The notes under the pieces: generated by a model
Seen by the model: the letters and a program-made list of their open reading frames with translations, nothing else
Told to the model about the DNA's origin: nothing
Databases searched by the model: none
Source of the DNA: JABWBD01 sp040768665
Lineage (GTDB): Bacteria > Planctomycetota > Planctomycetia > Pirellulales > Thermoguttaceae
DNA: 64,000 bases
Assembly (NCBI GenBank): GCA_040768665.1
Contig: JAXGMN010000007.1
Coordinates: forward strand, 310,001-374,000
Reading direction: 5' to 3'
Translations under genes and position numbers: made by a program
Part shown: in pieces, positions 51,135 to 60,407 of the stretch
How positions within the stretch are numbered: the stretch's first letter is position 1
How the letters are laid out: every line of letters starts with the position of its first letter

Positions 51135-52028
51135 TCAGTGCTGGTCGGCGGCACCGTCTTTCAGCACGCGACCGGTTGTCAGTTTTTCGTCGGCATGCTG
51201 AAAGTCGTAGGCAACCAATTCGCCAAGGTCGAAAGGAAATCCTTTCTCCCGGGAAAGCGCGGAGGCTCGCCGGGCAAGATCATAGGATTGGATTGGTCGC
51301 TTGCGGGCCGACGCAATGAGGATCTCGTTGCCGGCGAGACGGACGCCGAGGATATACAGATCGTCGAACACTTCCTGGTAGGTCCGAATCATCGAGTCGT
51401 GGAGCCGGTTCGCTCCGCGGCTCCAGATATTGCCGACGACGATTCCATCGGCGACGATCGCGCGGCGGACGCTTTGAAGAAACTCTTCGGTCGTCAGCGA
51501 ATAGGGTACACTGTCGCAGCCGAAGGCATCGAGGAAGATGATGTCGTAGGGCACACGGCACTGTTCAATGAACCGGCGGCCGTCGGCGACGTAGACACGC
51601 ATGCGGGGGTCCTCGCGAAAGCCGAAGTACTGTTTGGCGACGTTGACCACTTCCGGGTCGAGCTCGACTGCGTCAATGACCAGATCGGGATAATGCTTGC
51701 GGAGGAACATGGGGATGGTGCCGCCGCCGAGCCCGACGACGAGGACCCGCTGCGGCCTTTCGCATATGGCGAAGGCGGCGAGGATTGTCCGGGCGTAGGG
51801 CAGCTCGAGGTGCCCCGGGTCTCCAAGTTTCACAACGCTTTGGCGAGCTCCGCCTTCTTCGAAACGCAACGTTCGAATGCCTGGCGGCCCCTCGGTTACC
51901 AGGATCGTGTTGTACTGCGACTGCTTCTTGCACAGGAGTTCCGTCTCGGCACGGAGGCAGGCTGTGGAGGCGAGGAGTGCGATCGTTGCCAGCGCAGTGA
52001 GTGTTTGCCGTTTCATGAGATGATTCAT
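51135..52028 (-). CDS. Exported spermidine-synthase-like (aminopropyltransferase-fold) protein
   Basis: This 297-residue protein has a signal peptide ending in a lipobox-like LLASTAC. The Rossmann core matches spermidine synthases and related methyltransferase-fold proteins: YNTILVTEGPPGIRTLRF, RVLVVGLGGGTIPMFLRKHY, VIDAVELDPEVVNVAKQYFG, RMRVYVADGRRFIEQC and YDIIFLDAFGCDSVPYSLT. The nucleotide-binding Glu (ELDP) and Asp (LDAF) positions are retained. Polyamine synthesis is cytoplasmic, so an exported copy should do something else; similar planctomycete proteins are fused to or follow membrane transporters. Substrate is unknown. Confidence 0.8.
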   Translation of the reverse strand: MNHLMKRQTLTALATIALLASTACLRAETELLCKKQSQYNTILVTEGPPGIRTLRFEEGGARQSVVKLGDPGHLELPYARTILAAFAICERPQRVLVVGLGGGTIPMFLRKHYPDLVIDAVELDPEVVNVAKQYFGFREDPRMRVYVADGRRFIEQCRVPYDIIFLDAFGCDSVPYSLTTEEFLQSVRRAIVADGIVVGNIWSRGANRLHDSMIRTYQEVFDDLYILGVRLAGNEILIASARKRPIQSYDLARRASALSREKGFPFDLGELVAYDFQHADEKLTTGRVLKDGAADQH

Positions 52029-52064
52029 TCGTAGGGGATCGACACGCCGGAGGTTCTTGGGGCG

Positions 52065-54941
52065 CTACTTTTCTTGCGAGAGGGCGACGCTGGATTGATT
52101 GAGTACGTAACCGGCGTACCGGACGAAGATGCCTCGCCAGTCGTCGAGGTAACCGGTGAGGATTTTCTTGCCGATGCCGCTGTGATCTCCGCACCGCACC
52201 AGTGCGGCGGCAGCGTGGAGCTCGATGTAGGATTTTACGAAGGAATCGGATTTCAGCGACTGCGGATCTCCCGCGACGTCGATATGGCCTTGCACTCCCT
52301 CTCGGCCGAGAAATCGCGCCAAGGCGGCGGCCGCGGCAGGGTCGCCGATGCGGCCCAGAGCGGTCGTGATCGCGCGGATGTGGCTGAAACTTGCTCCCTC
52401 GGTGCCGCACTCGTCCAGTTTCCGAACGAGCGGGGCGACCGCGCGCGGGTCGCGGGTTGCCCCGAGAAGCCACATGACGCCTTCGACATCCGACACACTC
52501 AGGAAGCTGTCCCACTGATAGGCGATGCCGCTGCCAAGCGGCTGGTTGTCCATCCATTTACAGAGATAGTCGACGGCCATGTCGTCTTTGAAGACGCAAA
52601 TCGCCTTGGCTTTGGACAACGTCGGCTCGGTGGCGAAGGATGCCTTCAGGAAAGGAAGGCTGCGTTGGCCCGCGTAGAGAAGGAGGGCGAGGCGAGCCTT
52701 TGTTGAAGGATCCTTGGCTGCGGCTTCGAGCTCGTCGGTGGTCGGCTCGGGCATGTCCACGCACCGCTGCTGCCGGTCGTCGCTCGAGATGTTTTCGATC
52801 TCGGCGAGGTGGTCTTGAACGGGCGCCAGGTCGACCTGGCGAAGCGTCGCGCCCGTTCGGATAGCTTGCGCCGCGACGCAGCCTGCGGCGTAGCCTTCGT
52901 TGATCAGATCGGCGTTCATCCGGACCGAGGCCTGGACGTCGTGGGAAACCGAATGGCAGCGGCCGACGACCAGGATGCCGTCAAGCCCTTTGGGAAGCAA
53001 CGATCGCAACGGGATATAGGTAGCGAACCCGGGCTTCGTCTCATGCTTGGTGGGCGGCATGAGGCCGGCATAGATGTAGTCGCTGTTGTGATATCCGTGC
53101 GGATCGTAGGCCGACCATGAGACGGCAATGAGATCCTGATAGGTCCGTCCGAGGATCTGGTCGGGGACGTCGATGACGTGGTCGCCGCGGATCAGGCGAG
53201 TCTCGCGGAGCCCGACCATCGGATAGAGGTCCCACACGTCCTGCTTTCCGGCCTGGCGGGCGAGGACGTGGTGCATGGTGAGGCTGTGGACGTCGGCATG
53301 GTCCAGCGGCAGCACGTTCGCGTACAGGTCGAGGTCGCGGAAGGATGCCTCTTGGATACAGAGATCGCCATCGTTGACGTACTGGAATTCGGCGCCGGCC
53401 GCCGCACAAACGTCGGCGTCGCCCGTGGCGTCGATGACGACCTTGGCGAGCACGGCGCCTCGGCCCTGGGGTGTGGCGACGACGACGCCGGCCACGCGAT
53501 TCTGACGCTTGACGGCACCGCAGGCGAGCGTGTTGTACCAGATGTCGACGTCGGCCTTGCGGATTTCTTCAAACGCCTGCGCTGCACGCCACTTGTGGCG
53601 ATTGAAGCCGTAGGGATAGCCCTTCCAATAGCCGCTGGTGCCAAGCTCCCGGTTGCCACCAAGATTGCCCAGCATCTCCAGGACGAGTACCTTGGCGCCG
53701 TGGGTGGCTGCGGCAAACGCCGCGGGAATGCCCGAGGTTCCACCGCCGACGACCACCACGTCGTACTCTCCCCAAAGCGGCACCGCGCTGTCCGGTTGCT
53801 GTACGCTGCCCAGCGGCGAGCGGACGTATCGGCGATGGCCGGTGAGGACCTCGGAGACGTCGGTATCCTCAAGATAGTTTGCTCCGGCAACCGGACGGAC
53901 GGAAACGTCGGTCGGCATCGAGCGATTGCCTGCCTCGCGGTGCGCGAGGCTGCCGATCCGGACTCCCAGGTCGGCCAGGTGAACCGGGCGGGTCAGTTTC
54001 TCGGCACAGCTCCGAGCGACGTCGGCGGATTGGCTGAGAACGTAGAGGTTCGCGATGCCTCGCGGCCGACACGCGTCGAGATCCAGCGCGTCGGCGCCCT
54101 GCCATCGAGACGGGCTCTGCTTGGATTCGGAGATGATAAAGGCGGGCTCGACCATGTGCATCACGTGGGCGTGGGCCTTCTTGGCGTCGACCCGGTTGAA
54201 TGTCTCGCGGAGCAGAACCTCGGCCCGGCACCGCTGGGGCCAGCTTCCGTCGGTCATCGGCACTTCGAGCGAGTACTCGCAGAACTTGCCGATCTTGCGG
54301 CCGCCCGGAACGTCGACCCCGAAGCAGACCCTGCTGACCTGGACGCGGTCGACCGACCAGGGCGCGGTCGCTGCGCCGGCCATGCGGGCAACTGCCGCCG
54401 TGGGGGTCGCGTCGATGACCACCTTCGCGATGACCGCTTGCAGACCGGCTTTGTTGGCCGTTACAACCCCCGCGACGTTCTTCTCGCCGTCGACGAGCAC
54501 GCCGGCGGGGCGGCTGTTGAAATGGAAGCGGACTCCGGCGTCGAGCAGCAACCTTTCGATCGACTTCTTGTAGTCCGCGGGGACAATCTCCTTCGGGTTG
54601 CCGAGGTTACCGAAGAGGGCTCGCGAGAACTCGGACTTCGGAGTTTCGTCGGCCTCGAGCCAGTAGCGGGCCTTGGCCGAGACGTCGTCGCTGAAGTAGT
54701 AGTTGCCGTTGACGATGAGCACGGAAGACCCCGCTTTGGCGGCCTGCCAGGCAGCGGCGATTCCGCCCTCGTTGCCTCCGACGACAACGAGATCGACCCG
54801 GGCACTGACGGGGACCTCGCGGGCGGTCGATGGGACGAATCGCTGCGGGGAATCGCCGGCGAGTGCCGCCGCGGCCATGATGATCGTAAGGGAGATCGAG
54901 AGAAGGGAAGCGGGGAGCGTTCGGAGTGCGAGGGTTTGCAC
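52065..54941 (-). CDS. Exported twin FAD-dependent oxidoreductase with HEAT-like repeats
   Basis: The protein has ~958 residues from GTG 54941, chosen because AAGGA lies upstream and a signal peptide follows (LPASLLSISLTIIMAAAALA); the frame is open to 55124. Two dinucleotide-binding motifs, RVDLVVVGGNEGGIAAAWQA (~52) and YDVVVVGGGTSGIPAAFAAA (~398), begin two copies of the planctomycete FAD-dependent oxidoreductase fold, each followed by an AKVVIDATGDAD/TPTA segment. The second includes the C-terminal FAD contact GLDGILVVGRCHSVSHDVQA. Residues ~820-940 (DPRAVAPLVRKLDECG, GRIGDPAAAAALARFL) look like HEAT repeats. Probably a periplasmic enzyme oxidising a carbohydrate or organic acid. Confidence 0.85.
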   Translation of the reverse strand: MQTLALRTLPASLLSISLTIIMAAAALAGDSPQRFVPSTAREVPVSARVDLVVVGGNEGGIAAAWQAAKAGSSVLIVNGNYYFSDDVSAKARYWLEADETPKSEFSRALFGNLGNPKEIVPADYKKSIERLLLDAGVRFHFNSRPAGVLVDGEKNVAGVVTANKAGLQAVIAKVVIDATPTAAVARMAGAATAPWSVDRVQVSRVCFGVDVPGGRKIGKFCEYSLEVPMTDGSWPQRCRAEVLLRETFNRVDAKKAHAHVMHMVEPAFIISESKQSPSRWQGADALDLDACRPRGIANLYVLSQSADVARSCAEKLTRPVHLADLGVRIGSLAHREAGNRSMPTDVSVRPVAGANYLEDTDVSEVLTGHRRYVRSPLGSVQQPDSAVPLWGEYDVVVVGGGTSGIPAAFAAATHGAKVLVLEMLGNLGGNRELGTSGYWKGYPYGFNRHKWRAAQAFEEIRKADVDIWYNTLACGAVKRQNRVAGVVVATPQGRGAVLAKVVIDATGDADVCAAAGAEFQYVNDGDLCIQEASFRDLDLYANVLPLDHADVHSLTMHHVLARQAGKQDVWDLYPMVGLRETRLIRGDHVIDVPDQILGRTYQDLIAVSWSAYDPHGYHNSDYIYAGLMPPTKHETKPGFATYIPLRSLLPKGLDGILVVGRCHSVSHDVQASVRMNADLINEGYAAGCVAAQAIRTGATLRQVDLAPVQDHLAEIENISSDDRQQRCVDMPEPTTDELEAAAKDPSTKARLALLLYAGQRSLPFLKASFATEPTLSKAKAICVFKDDMAVDYLCKWMDNQPLGSGIAYQWDSFLSVSDVEGVMWLLGATRDPRAVAPLVRKLDECGTEGASFSHIRAITTALGRIGDPAAAAALARFLGREGVQGHIDVAGDPQSLKSDSFVKSYIELHAAAALVRCGDHSGIGKKILTGYLDDWRGIFVRYAGYVLNQSSVALSQEK

Positions 54942-55143
54942 GAGATTGGTCCTTGGAGTTGTGGGAGGGATTGTTATTGGGATTCGGGGCAGCGGGGATA
55001 GACGCGATGATTCGTGGCGGACGGCACACGGGAGAGCTTGTGAGAGAATTGGGGCAGGCACCTCGCAGACAGTGAAATCTGACGTATTCGCGGTGTCACG
55101 GCTCGGAGCCGGTCCCACTTTCACAAGCTCGGGAGTGTGCCTG

Positions 55144-56325
55144 CTACTTTTCTTGTACGGCTGGATCCAATTTGAGGGTCTTGGGAATGGTCAACGTGAA
55201 CACGGTTCCATCCGGTTCTCGACTGGTGAAGTCGACCTTGCCGCGGAGATAGCGCTCGCCCAGGAGCTTCATGCTGTAGGTGCCGATTCCGCGCCCGGCC
55301 TGCGCCTTGGTGCTGAAAGACCTTTGAAACATCTGAAGCTGCACTTCCTCGGGCATCACTTCGGCATTGTGGACGGTGAATACGACGCAGTCGCCCTGGT
55401 CGAGACAGCCGATCGCAACGGCGCCGCCGGGAGCGGTTGCTTCCAGCGCGTTCTTGAGCATGTTCCCCAGGATACGACGCAACAGCCGCTGGTCGGTACG
55501 GATAATTCCGCCCCACACGTCGCGGAGCTCGATCTTCCGCTGGGCGGCGATCGGGGCTTTCAGGTACTGCCCTCGCAGTTCCTCGAGCAGCCCACGGGTG
55601 GTCAGCATATCGACCTGGAGCTGGAGGTCACCCGCTTCCGCCAGGACGAGGTCTCGCTGGGCATTAATCTCCTCGACGAGCTGGTCGCTGAGGCGGACGA
55701 GCAACTCCGAGATTTCGCTGACCGCGTCGTGTTGTTTCGCCAGATAGTCGGCGTAGCCGGAGATACATCCGGCGGTATTCAGCACGTCGTGGAAGAAGAC
55801 ACGTTGAAGGACGGACATTCGTTTGGAATGGCTGACGTCCTCGACGGCGAGAACGATGAATAGTTCGCCCTCGACTTCGATGGGCGTGGCGGCGACGCGG
55901 AGATCCATTGCAGCCGGGCCGGAGTCTCCTTGGGTCTGAATTCGGCACTCGCGCACCACCTGGGTGCGTTGGGTCTGGCTTTCCAGGATGGCGTTTGCGG
56001 CTCCGCAAGTGACACAGTGCCGGCTGGTTCCGCAGCCGTCGGGACCTTCGGGCGGATGGATGCAGCCGACGACTTCGCCGGGGCGTTTTTCCAGGAGTTC
56101 CTCAGTCGCGATCTGCAGAACTCGCGTCATGGCACGGTTTGTCGCCACGATCTGCCGGTGCATGTTGAGAACCATCACCATGCCGGGAATTGCGTTGAGG
56201 GCCTCGGCCAGAAGGGGGCTATTCTTGACGATTTCCTGTTTGCGGTGGAATTCGTGAGGCGCATCTCGGCCTGGCAGTGCGAAATACGTGTCAGGGATTT
56301 CTGTCGATGTCAACGGGTCGGACAT
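55144..56325 (-). CDS. PAS-domain histidine kinase with a cysteine motif
   Basis: The protein has 393 residues from ATG 56325. A PAS domain (~40-175: LNAIPGMVMVLNMHRQIVA, FIVLAVEDVSHSKRM) carries four Cys in GCIHPPEGPDGC, SRHC and VTCG (~90-112), a possible metal or Fe-S/heme site or redox switch. The phosphoacceptor is FFHDVLNTAGCI; the HATPase has RRILGNMLKNALEATAPGG and GRGIGTYSMKLLGERYLRG. The D-box is unusual (VFTVHNAE in place of D-x-G-x-G). It is soluble and ends without a receiver. It presumably signals to a response regulator elsewhere. Confidence 0.85.
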   Translation of the reverse strand: MSDPLTSTEIPDTYFALPGRDAPHEFHRKQEIVKNSPLLAEALNAIPGMVMVLNMHRQIVATNRAMTRVLQIATEELLEKRPGEVVGCIHPPEGPDGCGTSRHCVTCGAANAILESQTQRTQVVRECRIQTQGDSGPAAMDLRVAATPIEVEGELFIVLAVEDVSHSKRMSVLQRVFFHDVLNTAGCISGYADYLAKQHDAVSEISELLVRLSDQLVEEINAQRDLVLAEAGDLQLQVDMLTTRGLLEELRGQYLKAPIAAQRKIELRDVWGGIIRTDQRLLRRILGNMLKNALEATAPGGAVAIGCLDQGDCVVFTVHNAEVMPEEVQLQMFQRSFSTKAQAGRGIGTYSMKLLGERYLRGKVDFTSREPDGTVFTLTIPKTLKLDPAVQEK

Positions 56326-57244
56326 GGCTTTGAGCCTTTGGCGAGGGCCTTGCAGGAGCGGCCTGCTATATGGCAAAGCATCGGATCGGGCTCATGATAC
56401 CATATAACTGGGGAGGTGAAAATTCACGGGCTCCATCGGCTGATTCGATTTCTGGTTCTGTTCCACGGATTATGCCCGAATTCTTGACCATCCGTGCCCC
56501 GGCCTTGCCATCCGTGCTACTTTGTCCTCCAGTGGATTCTCATAGCACGGATGGCAAGGCCGCACGGATGAAGATAAGGAATGAGGAACAGAAGCGGAAA
56601 CCCCCGTAAGCCGACGGCATCCTTGCGTTTTCATGCCCCACCCCATAACCTGGGCACGGTGTTTGAAGGCACGAACGGGATCGTCGAGAAAGATCGAGTT
56701 TGTAATTGTTGAACTAGGTTTGAGAATCGTGTTTCTTCTTGGGCGACGCGGCTGATCGTAAGGTGGCCGGTAATAGGGTTTTGTGCTGGCGTCCGTCGCC
56801 GCAAATTGACACCGGCCGCCGGAGGGGTGTTCAACAATTGGCTTTGCTTTCCACCCATTGGTGTTGTTTTCTTCGAGGGGTTTGGAGCAGGCAATTTCGA
56901 GTCTGGAAAACCTCATGCGGCTTGCTTCGCGGGCGGAACTGGACTTTCACCGGATCAATGAGCGCCGGAGTTTTTGGCCCGTGGAGGCACCGAGAGCAAC
57001 TCCGTTGGAAATGATCGTGTGTTCATTATATAGTGTCATTATGATCAGTATAGCGCGGATTGTCAATAGGCAAAAGTTAGCCGAAGTATTTGATCGGACG
57101 GACATTGCTCGAACGTGAGATAGGGCAAATTGTGGTGCTTGGGAGCGCCAGACACCAAGCATGACTGGCAGTCCTGACAGGTTTGATTCTCCGCAGGCAT
57201 CCCACTCGGTTTTCCTGCAACCCGCTTGATCGGAGGATTTCCCC
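56326..57244. other. Gene-free stretch with a long inverted repeat
   Basis: No conserved coding sequence is seen on either strand. It contains the hairpin at 56489-56570 and an AT-richer patch at about 57010-57100, where a promoter for the next gene may lie. Confidence 0.4.
56489..56570. repeat. Long imperfect inverted repeat (hairpin)
   Basis: The left arm 56489-56519 (CATCCGTGC-CCC-GGCCTTGCC-ATCCGTGCTA) and right arm 56543-56570 pair fully except for a 3-base bulge, around a 23-base loop. Each arm contains CATCCGTGC twice. No T-run follows, so it is more like a repeat element than a terminator. Confidence 0.75.
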
Positions 57245-58405
57245 ATGCGAACACTGACAAAGCGTGCGGTCTCGGCAGCCGTCGGTAACGGTATTGCGGG
57301 GCGAATTGTCGCCTGCGTCGTTCTTTTCTGGGGGACAGCCGTGGGGACCGGTACGGAGGGATTGGCCGGGGAGCCCGCCGCTCGACCGCGGCTGCCGCGT
57401 GACAAGTTGCTCGTGTATCGTGGGCCTGATGGCGCCCCACGCGAGGCGCGGACAACTGAGGAGTGGGGTAAACGTCGAGCCGAGATCCTGGACTGCATGC
57501 AGCAGGTGATGGGGCGGCTGCCTGGCCGGGAGAAACTCGTGCCGCCTGACGTCGAGGTCGATGAAGAAGTGGACTGCGGCGGATTCGTGCGGCGCCTGAT
57601 CACGTACGCTTCGGAGCCCGGCAGTCGAGTGCCTGCGTATCTGCTGATCCCCAAGCCGGCGCTGGAAAAAGACGCGAAGCCGGTTGCTTCTGTCCTCTGT
57701 CTGCACGGCACCGACAACGTGGTCGGACATGGAACGGTTGTCGGGCTGGGCAAACGTCTCAACCGGCAATATGCCAGCGAACTGGCCGAGCGCGGTTATG
57801 TCACCTTGGCGCCGAATTATCCGCTGTTGGCCAAGTACCAGCCGGACATCAAGGCCCTGGGCTGGGAGAGCGGAACGCTGAAGGCGGTGTGGGACAACAT
57901 GCGGGGCCTGGATTTGTTGGAGTCGCTGCCGTACGTCAAGCGGGGCGGGTTCGGCGCCATCGGCCACTCGCTCGGCGGCCACAACGCCGTTTACACGAGC
58001 GTCTTTGACGACCGGATCCGCGCGGTCGTATCAAGTTGCGGGCTGGATTCGTACCTGGACTACTACGGCGGCAAGATCGACAACTGGTATCCGGAGAAGG
58101 GATGGTGTCAGACACGCTACATGCTGAAACTGGCCGATTACCGCGGCCGACTCGAACAGATCCCCTTTGATTTCCACGAGATGGTAGGAGCGTTGGCGCC
58201 GCGACATGTGCTGATCCTCGCTCCGCTGGGCGACACGAATTTCCGTCACGATAGCGTCGATCGCATCGCGGCAGCCGCTCGCGAGGTCTTTCGGCTATAC
58301 GGTCAGCCCGAGCGCCTGCGCGTCGAGCATCCGGATTGTCCCCACGACTTTCCGCCCCAGATGCGCGAAGCGGCCTACGAACTGTTCGACGCCGTGCTGA
58401 AGTAG
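57245..58405 (+). CDS. Exported alpha/beta-hydrolase (acetyl-xylan-esterase-like)
   Basis: The protein has 386 residues from ATG 57245 with GGAGG upstream. A signal peptide at ~10-42 (GIAGRIVACVVLFWGTAVGT) leads the domain. The alpha/beta fold shows VASVLCLHGTDNVVGHG (oxyanion strand), the nucleophile elbow FGAIGHSLGGHNA and the catalytic His near the end in HPDCPHDFP. ITYASEPGSRVPAYLLIP and the spacing resemble planctomycete dienelactone-hydrolase/acetyl-xylan-esterase relatives. It likely removes acyl groups from polysaccharides in the periplasm. It ends 130 bases before the opposite-strand glycosidase, with a palindrome between. Confidence 0.88.
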   Translation: MRTLTKRAVSAAVGNGIAGRIVACVVLFWGTAVGTGTEGLAGEPAARPRLPRDKLLVYRGPDGAPREARTTEEWGKRRAEILDCMQQVMGRLPGREKLVPPDVEVDEEVDCGGFVRRLITYASEPGSRVPAYLLIPKPALEKDAKPVASVLCLHGTDNVVGHGTVVGLGKRLNRQYASELAERGYVTLAPNYPLLAKYQPDIKALGWESGTLKAVWDNMRGLDLLESLPYVKRGGFGAIGHSLGGHNAVYTSVFDDRIRAVVSSCGLDSYLDYYGGKIDNWYPEKGWCQTRYMLKLADYRGRLEQIPFDFHEMVGALAPRHVLILAPLGDTNFRHDSVDRIAAAAREVFRLYGQPERLRVEHPDCPHDFPPQMREAAYELFDAVLK

Positions 58406-58431
58406 GTTCTATTCCAAGACCTTGGAAGAGA

Positions 58432-58481
58432 GGGGACAGGCACATTTTGCTCCGCAGACTCCGCAAAATGAGCCAGTCCCC
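58432..58481. repeat. 50-bp palindromic repeat, copy 1
   Basis: GGGGACAGGCACATTTTGC pairs with GCAAAATGAGCCAGTCCCC over a 12-base loop. Its reverse complement matches 61833-61882 at 49 of 50 bases, and the similarity extends a further 17 bases on one side (CCTATCCCAA...). Confidence 0.85.
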
Positions 58482-58535
58482 GACGGTCTTGGGATAGGTT
58501 AGCGGATTCGAGGCAAGTTGTTGAGCAAGCGGCGA

Positions 58536-60407
58536 TCATTTCCCTCCGGCTTTGCTCTGCCGAAACACCTCCTCGGGCGCCAGCGACAATACCGGAGGCA
58601 GTCTGGGATCGAGCTGAACCGTGCTGTCTTCCAGCACGCCCGTGTCGGCACGCGCCAGTTCCAGAGACCAGATCGCGTCGGACTGGCCGGCAACCGGGAC
58701 TTTCAGATCGATCTGCGTCTGCCGTGTCGTCTGGGCCGTGGCGACTTGCCGACCGTCGGGTGCAAAAACATTTAGACGGACCGTCTCCGCTCCGCTGCCC
58801 GCGACGCTAAGGGAGAAGTCTTCGATGCCGGCGGGCACATGGAAGTAGAGCCGCCTGGCACCGAAGATGACGTGGAGCGGTTGGCCCGCATACAGCCCCA
58901 CGGGCACATTCGAGCGCACGATCGACCAGGCGGCGCCGCCGGCCGAGGCGCCCAAGAGATAGAGCCCGTCGCGGTCCGGCGTGAACCTGACCGTGGCCGC
59001 CTGCTCTTGCGGAGTCTTCAGCGATGCGACTTTTTCCAAGGCGGGGTTGCGAACTTCCCAGACCAGCAACGGCGGGCTCTGTCCGACTCGTGACGCCTGG
59101 AGTTCCATCTCGACCTGCCTGTGCGCCTTGCATGCCAAGAGCACGAGGTTTTCGTGGCGGACCCGGACTGTGGGATATTCCGTCGAACCGGCCTTCTCCG
59201 CTGCGGCCAGCGCGGGCCGCTCGGCGGAGTGAAACACGGCGAGATCCCAGTTCTCGGGCGTCTCCCGAGGCTCATGCCACGCCTTCCAGTTGGCCGATGC
59301 GATGGCCCGATTCGCCCACGTGAACCACTTCCAGTAGTCGGCGTGATCCGGCTTCGTGTAGGTGGGCCCTTCGTAGAAGATCCAATAGCCGTCGGTGGTT
59401 TCCGAGATCATCACCGCGTTCTTGCCCGAGAACTCCGGATCGGCGCCGCGGACCAGCGGGTCGATGCCGCCGGCATAGAGGAACGGGATGCCGGACTGCT
59501 TCGGAGTCTCCATCCCACGGATCAGCTTGTCGCGATTGATCGCAAGGGCCTCTTTCTGCGGAAGCAGTTTCGACGGTCGCCCATAGACCCAGGGATCGGC
59601 CAGGATCAACGGGGCTTCCCGGGTGGCCCACTCGGGATAGGCCGCCTCAACCATGAAGGGCGTTCCCGGTGCCGGGTAAATGCAGAACTGAAACGTGGGA
59701 TCGTGCTCGTCGACGGCCTTGCGAAGCTCCCGACACCGGCACCGCCAGTGGTCGACCTGAAATTGGGTAAACTCGTCGTGCAATTGTGCCTTCTCCAGCC
59801 ACGGCTTCCGCTGTGCGAAAGTTAATTCCGGCAGGTCGATCCCTTTTGCCTTGGCGAATTTGCCGAGGATCCCATCGTCGTACGAGAGAGAGTAGAGGTT
59901 ACCCTCACCGCCCGGCGAGTAGTTCTCGTAGTCGAGGAAGACGCCCATCAGGTGCCGGTTGTCGCGGCTGATCTTGGCATACTCGACGACATAGCGGCGG
60001 GTCCAGTCCCAGAACTCGTCGGAGTTGGGGCTCCAAAGTGCTTGCTCGCCACCGCCCGGCCAGACGATCCGCTTGCCGTCCGCGGCCGGACCGGCGGGAG
60101 CGCCGAGGGAGCCTCGCATCCAAGGCATGGTGTAAATGCCGTACTGCTTGCACCATGCCGCGACCTGGCGGACTTCCTCGAGCCGCTCATGGCCGGCGCG
60201 GGGCGAGAACACGTTGAATCCGGCATCGGCCGTGGCTTTCACCATCCACTCTTGGGTAACCCAGCCGGCCGTCGGTTGCATCACCTTGTCGACCAGGATG
60301 CGGAGTTTCACGCTCCGGCCAAGCTCCTCGCGAGCGGGGACATCGGCCGACGCAAGGGTGGAAAGCAGGATCCACAGAACGAACGGTCCCAAGCAGCGCA
60401 TCGACAT
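58536..60407 (-). CDS. Exported glycoside-hydrolase-like protein, paralogue of 6306-8162
   Basis: The protein has 623 residues from ATG 60407, eight bases after AAGGAG. A signal peptide (MRCLGPFVLWILLSTLASA) leads a TIM-barrel-like domain: QEWMVKATADAGFNVFSPRA, HLMGVFLDYENYSPGG, DHWRCRCRELRKAVDEH, AEAAYPEWATREAP-like segment and SIGIP-type PFLYAGGIDP. EGPTYTKPDHADYWKWFTWA is a further aromatic stretch. The C-terminal ~220 residues are beta-sandwich repeats ending LPPVLSLAPEEVFRQ, the same end style as the paralogue (LPPVVSLTPEHIFTR). Asp/Glu in LDYENY align in position with DWEMY of the paralogue. Substrate is unknown. Confidence 0.85.
   Translation of the reverse strand: MSMRCLGPFVLWILLSTLASADVPAREELGRSVKLRILVDKVMQPTAGWVTQEWMVKATADAGFNVFSPRAGHERLEEVRQVAAWCKQYGIYTMPWMRGSLGAPAGPAADGKRIVWPGGGEQALWSPNSDEFWDWTRRYVVEYAKISRDNRHLMGVFLDYENYSPGGEGNLYSLSYDDGILGKFAKAKGIDLPELTFAQRKPWLEKAQLHDEFTQFQVDHWRCRCRELRKAVDEHDPTFQFCIYPAPGTPFMVEAAYPEWATREAPLILADPWVYGRPSKLLPQKEALAINRDKLIRGMETPKQSGIPFLYAGGIDPLVRGADPEFSGKNAVMISETTDGYWIFYEGPTYTKPDHADYWKWFTWANRAIASANWKAWHEPRETPENWDLAVFHSAERPALAAAEKAGSTEYPTVRVRHENLVLLACKAHRQVEMELQASRVGQSPPLLVWEVRNPALEKVASLKTPQEQAATVRFTPDRDGLYLLGASAGGAAWSIVRSNVPVGLYAGQPLHVIFGARRLYFHVPAGIEDFSLSVAGSGAETVRLNVFAPDGRQVATAQTTRQTQIDLKVPVAGQSDAIWSLELARADTGVLEDSTVQLDPRLPPVLSLAPEEVFRQSKAGGK

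Noticed and set aside
53178..55001. 607-codon plus-strand open frame
   Set aside because: It is antisense to the FAD oxidoreductase, has a Gly/Val/Asp-rich shadow composition and no motifs.
56858..57118. 86-codon plus-strand frame in the 56-57 kb gap
   Set aside because: It has no ribosome binding site or family signal, and its end falls in an AT-richer patch better explained as a promoter region.
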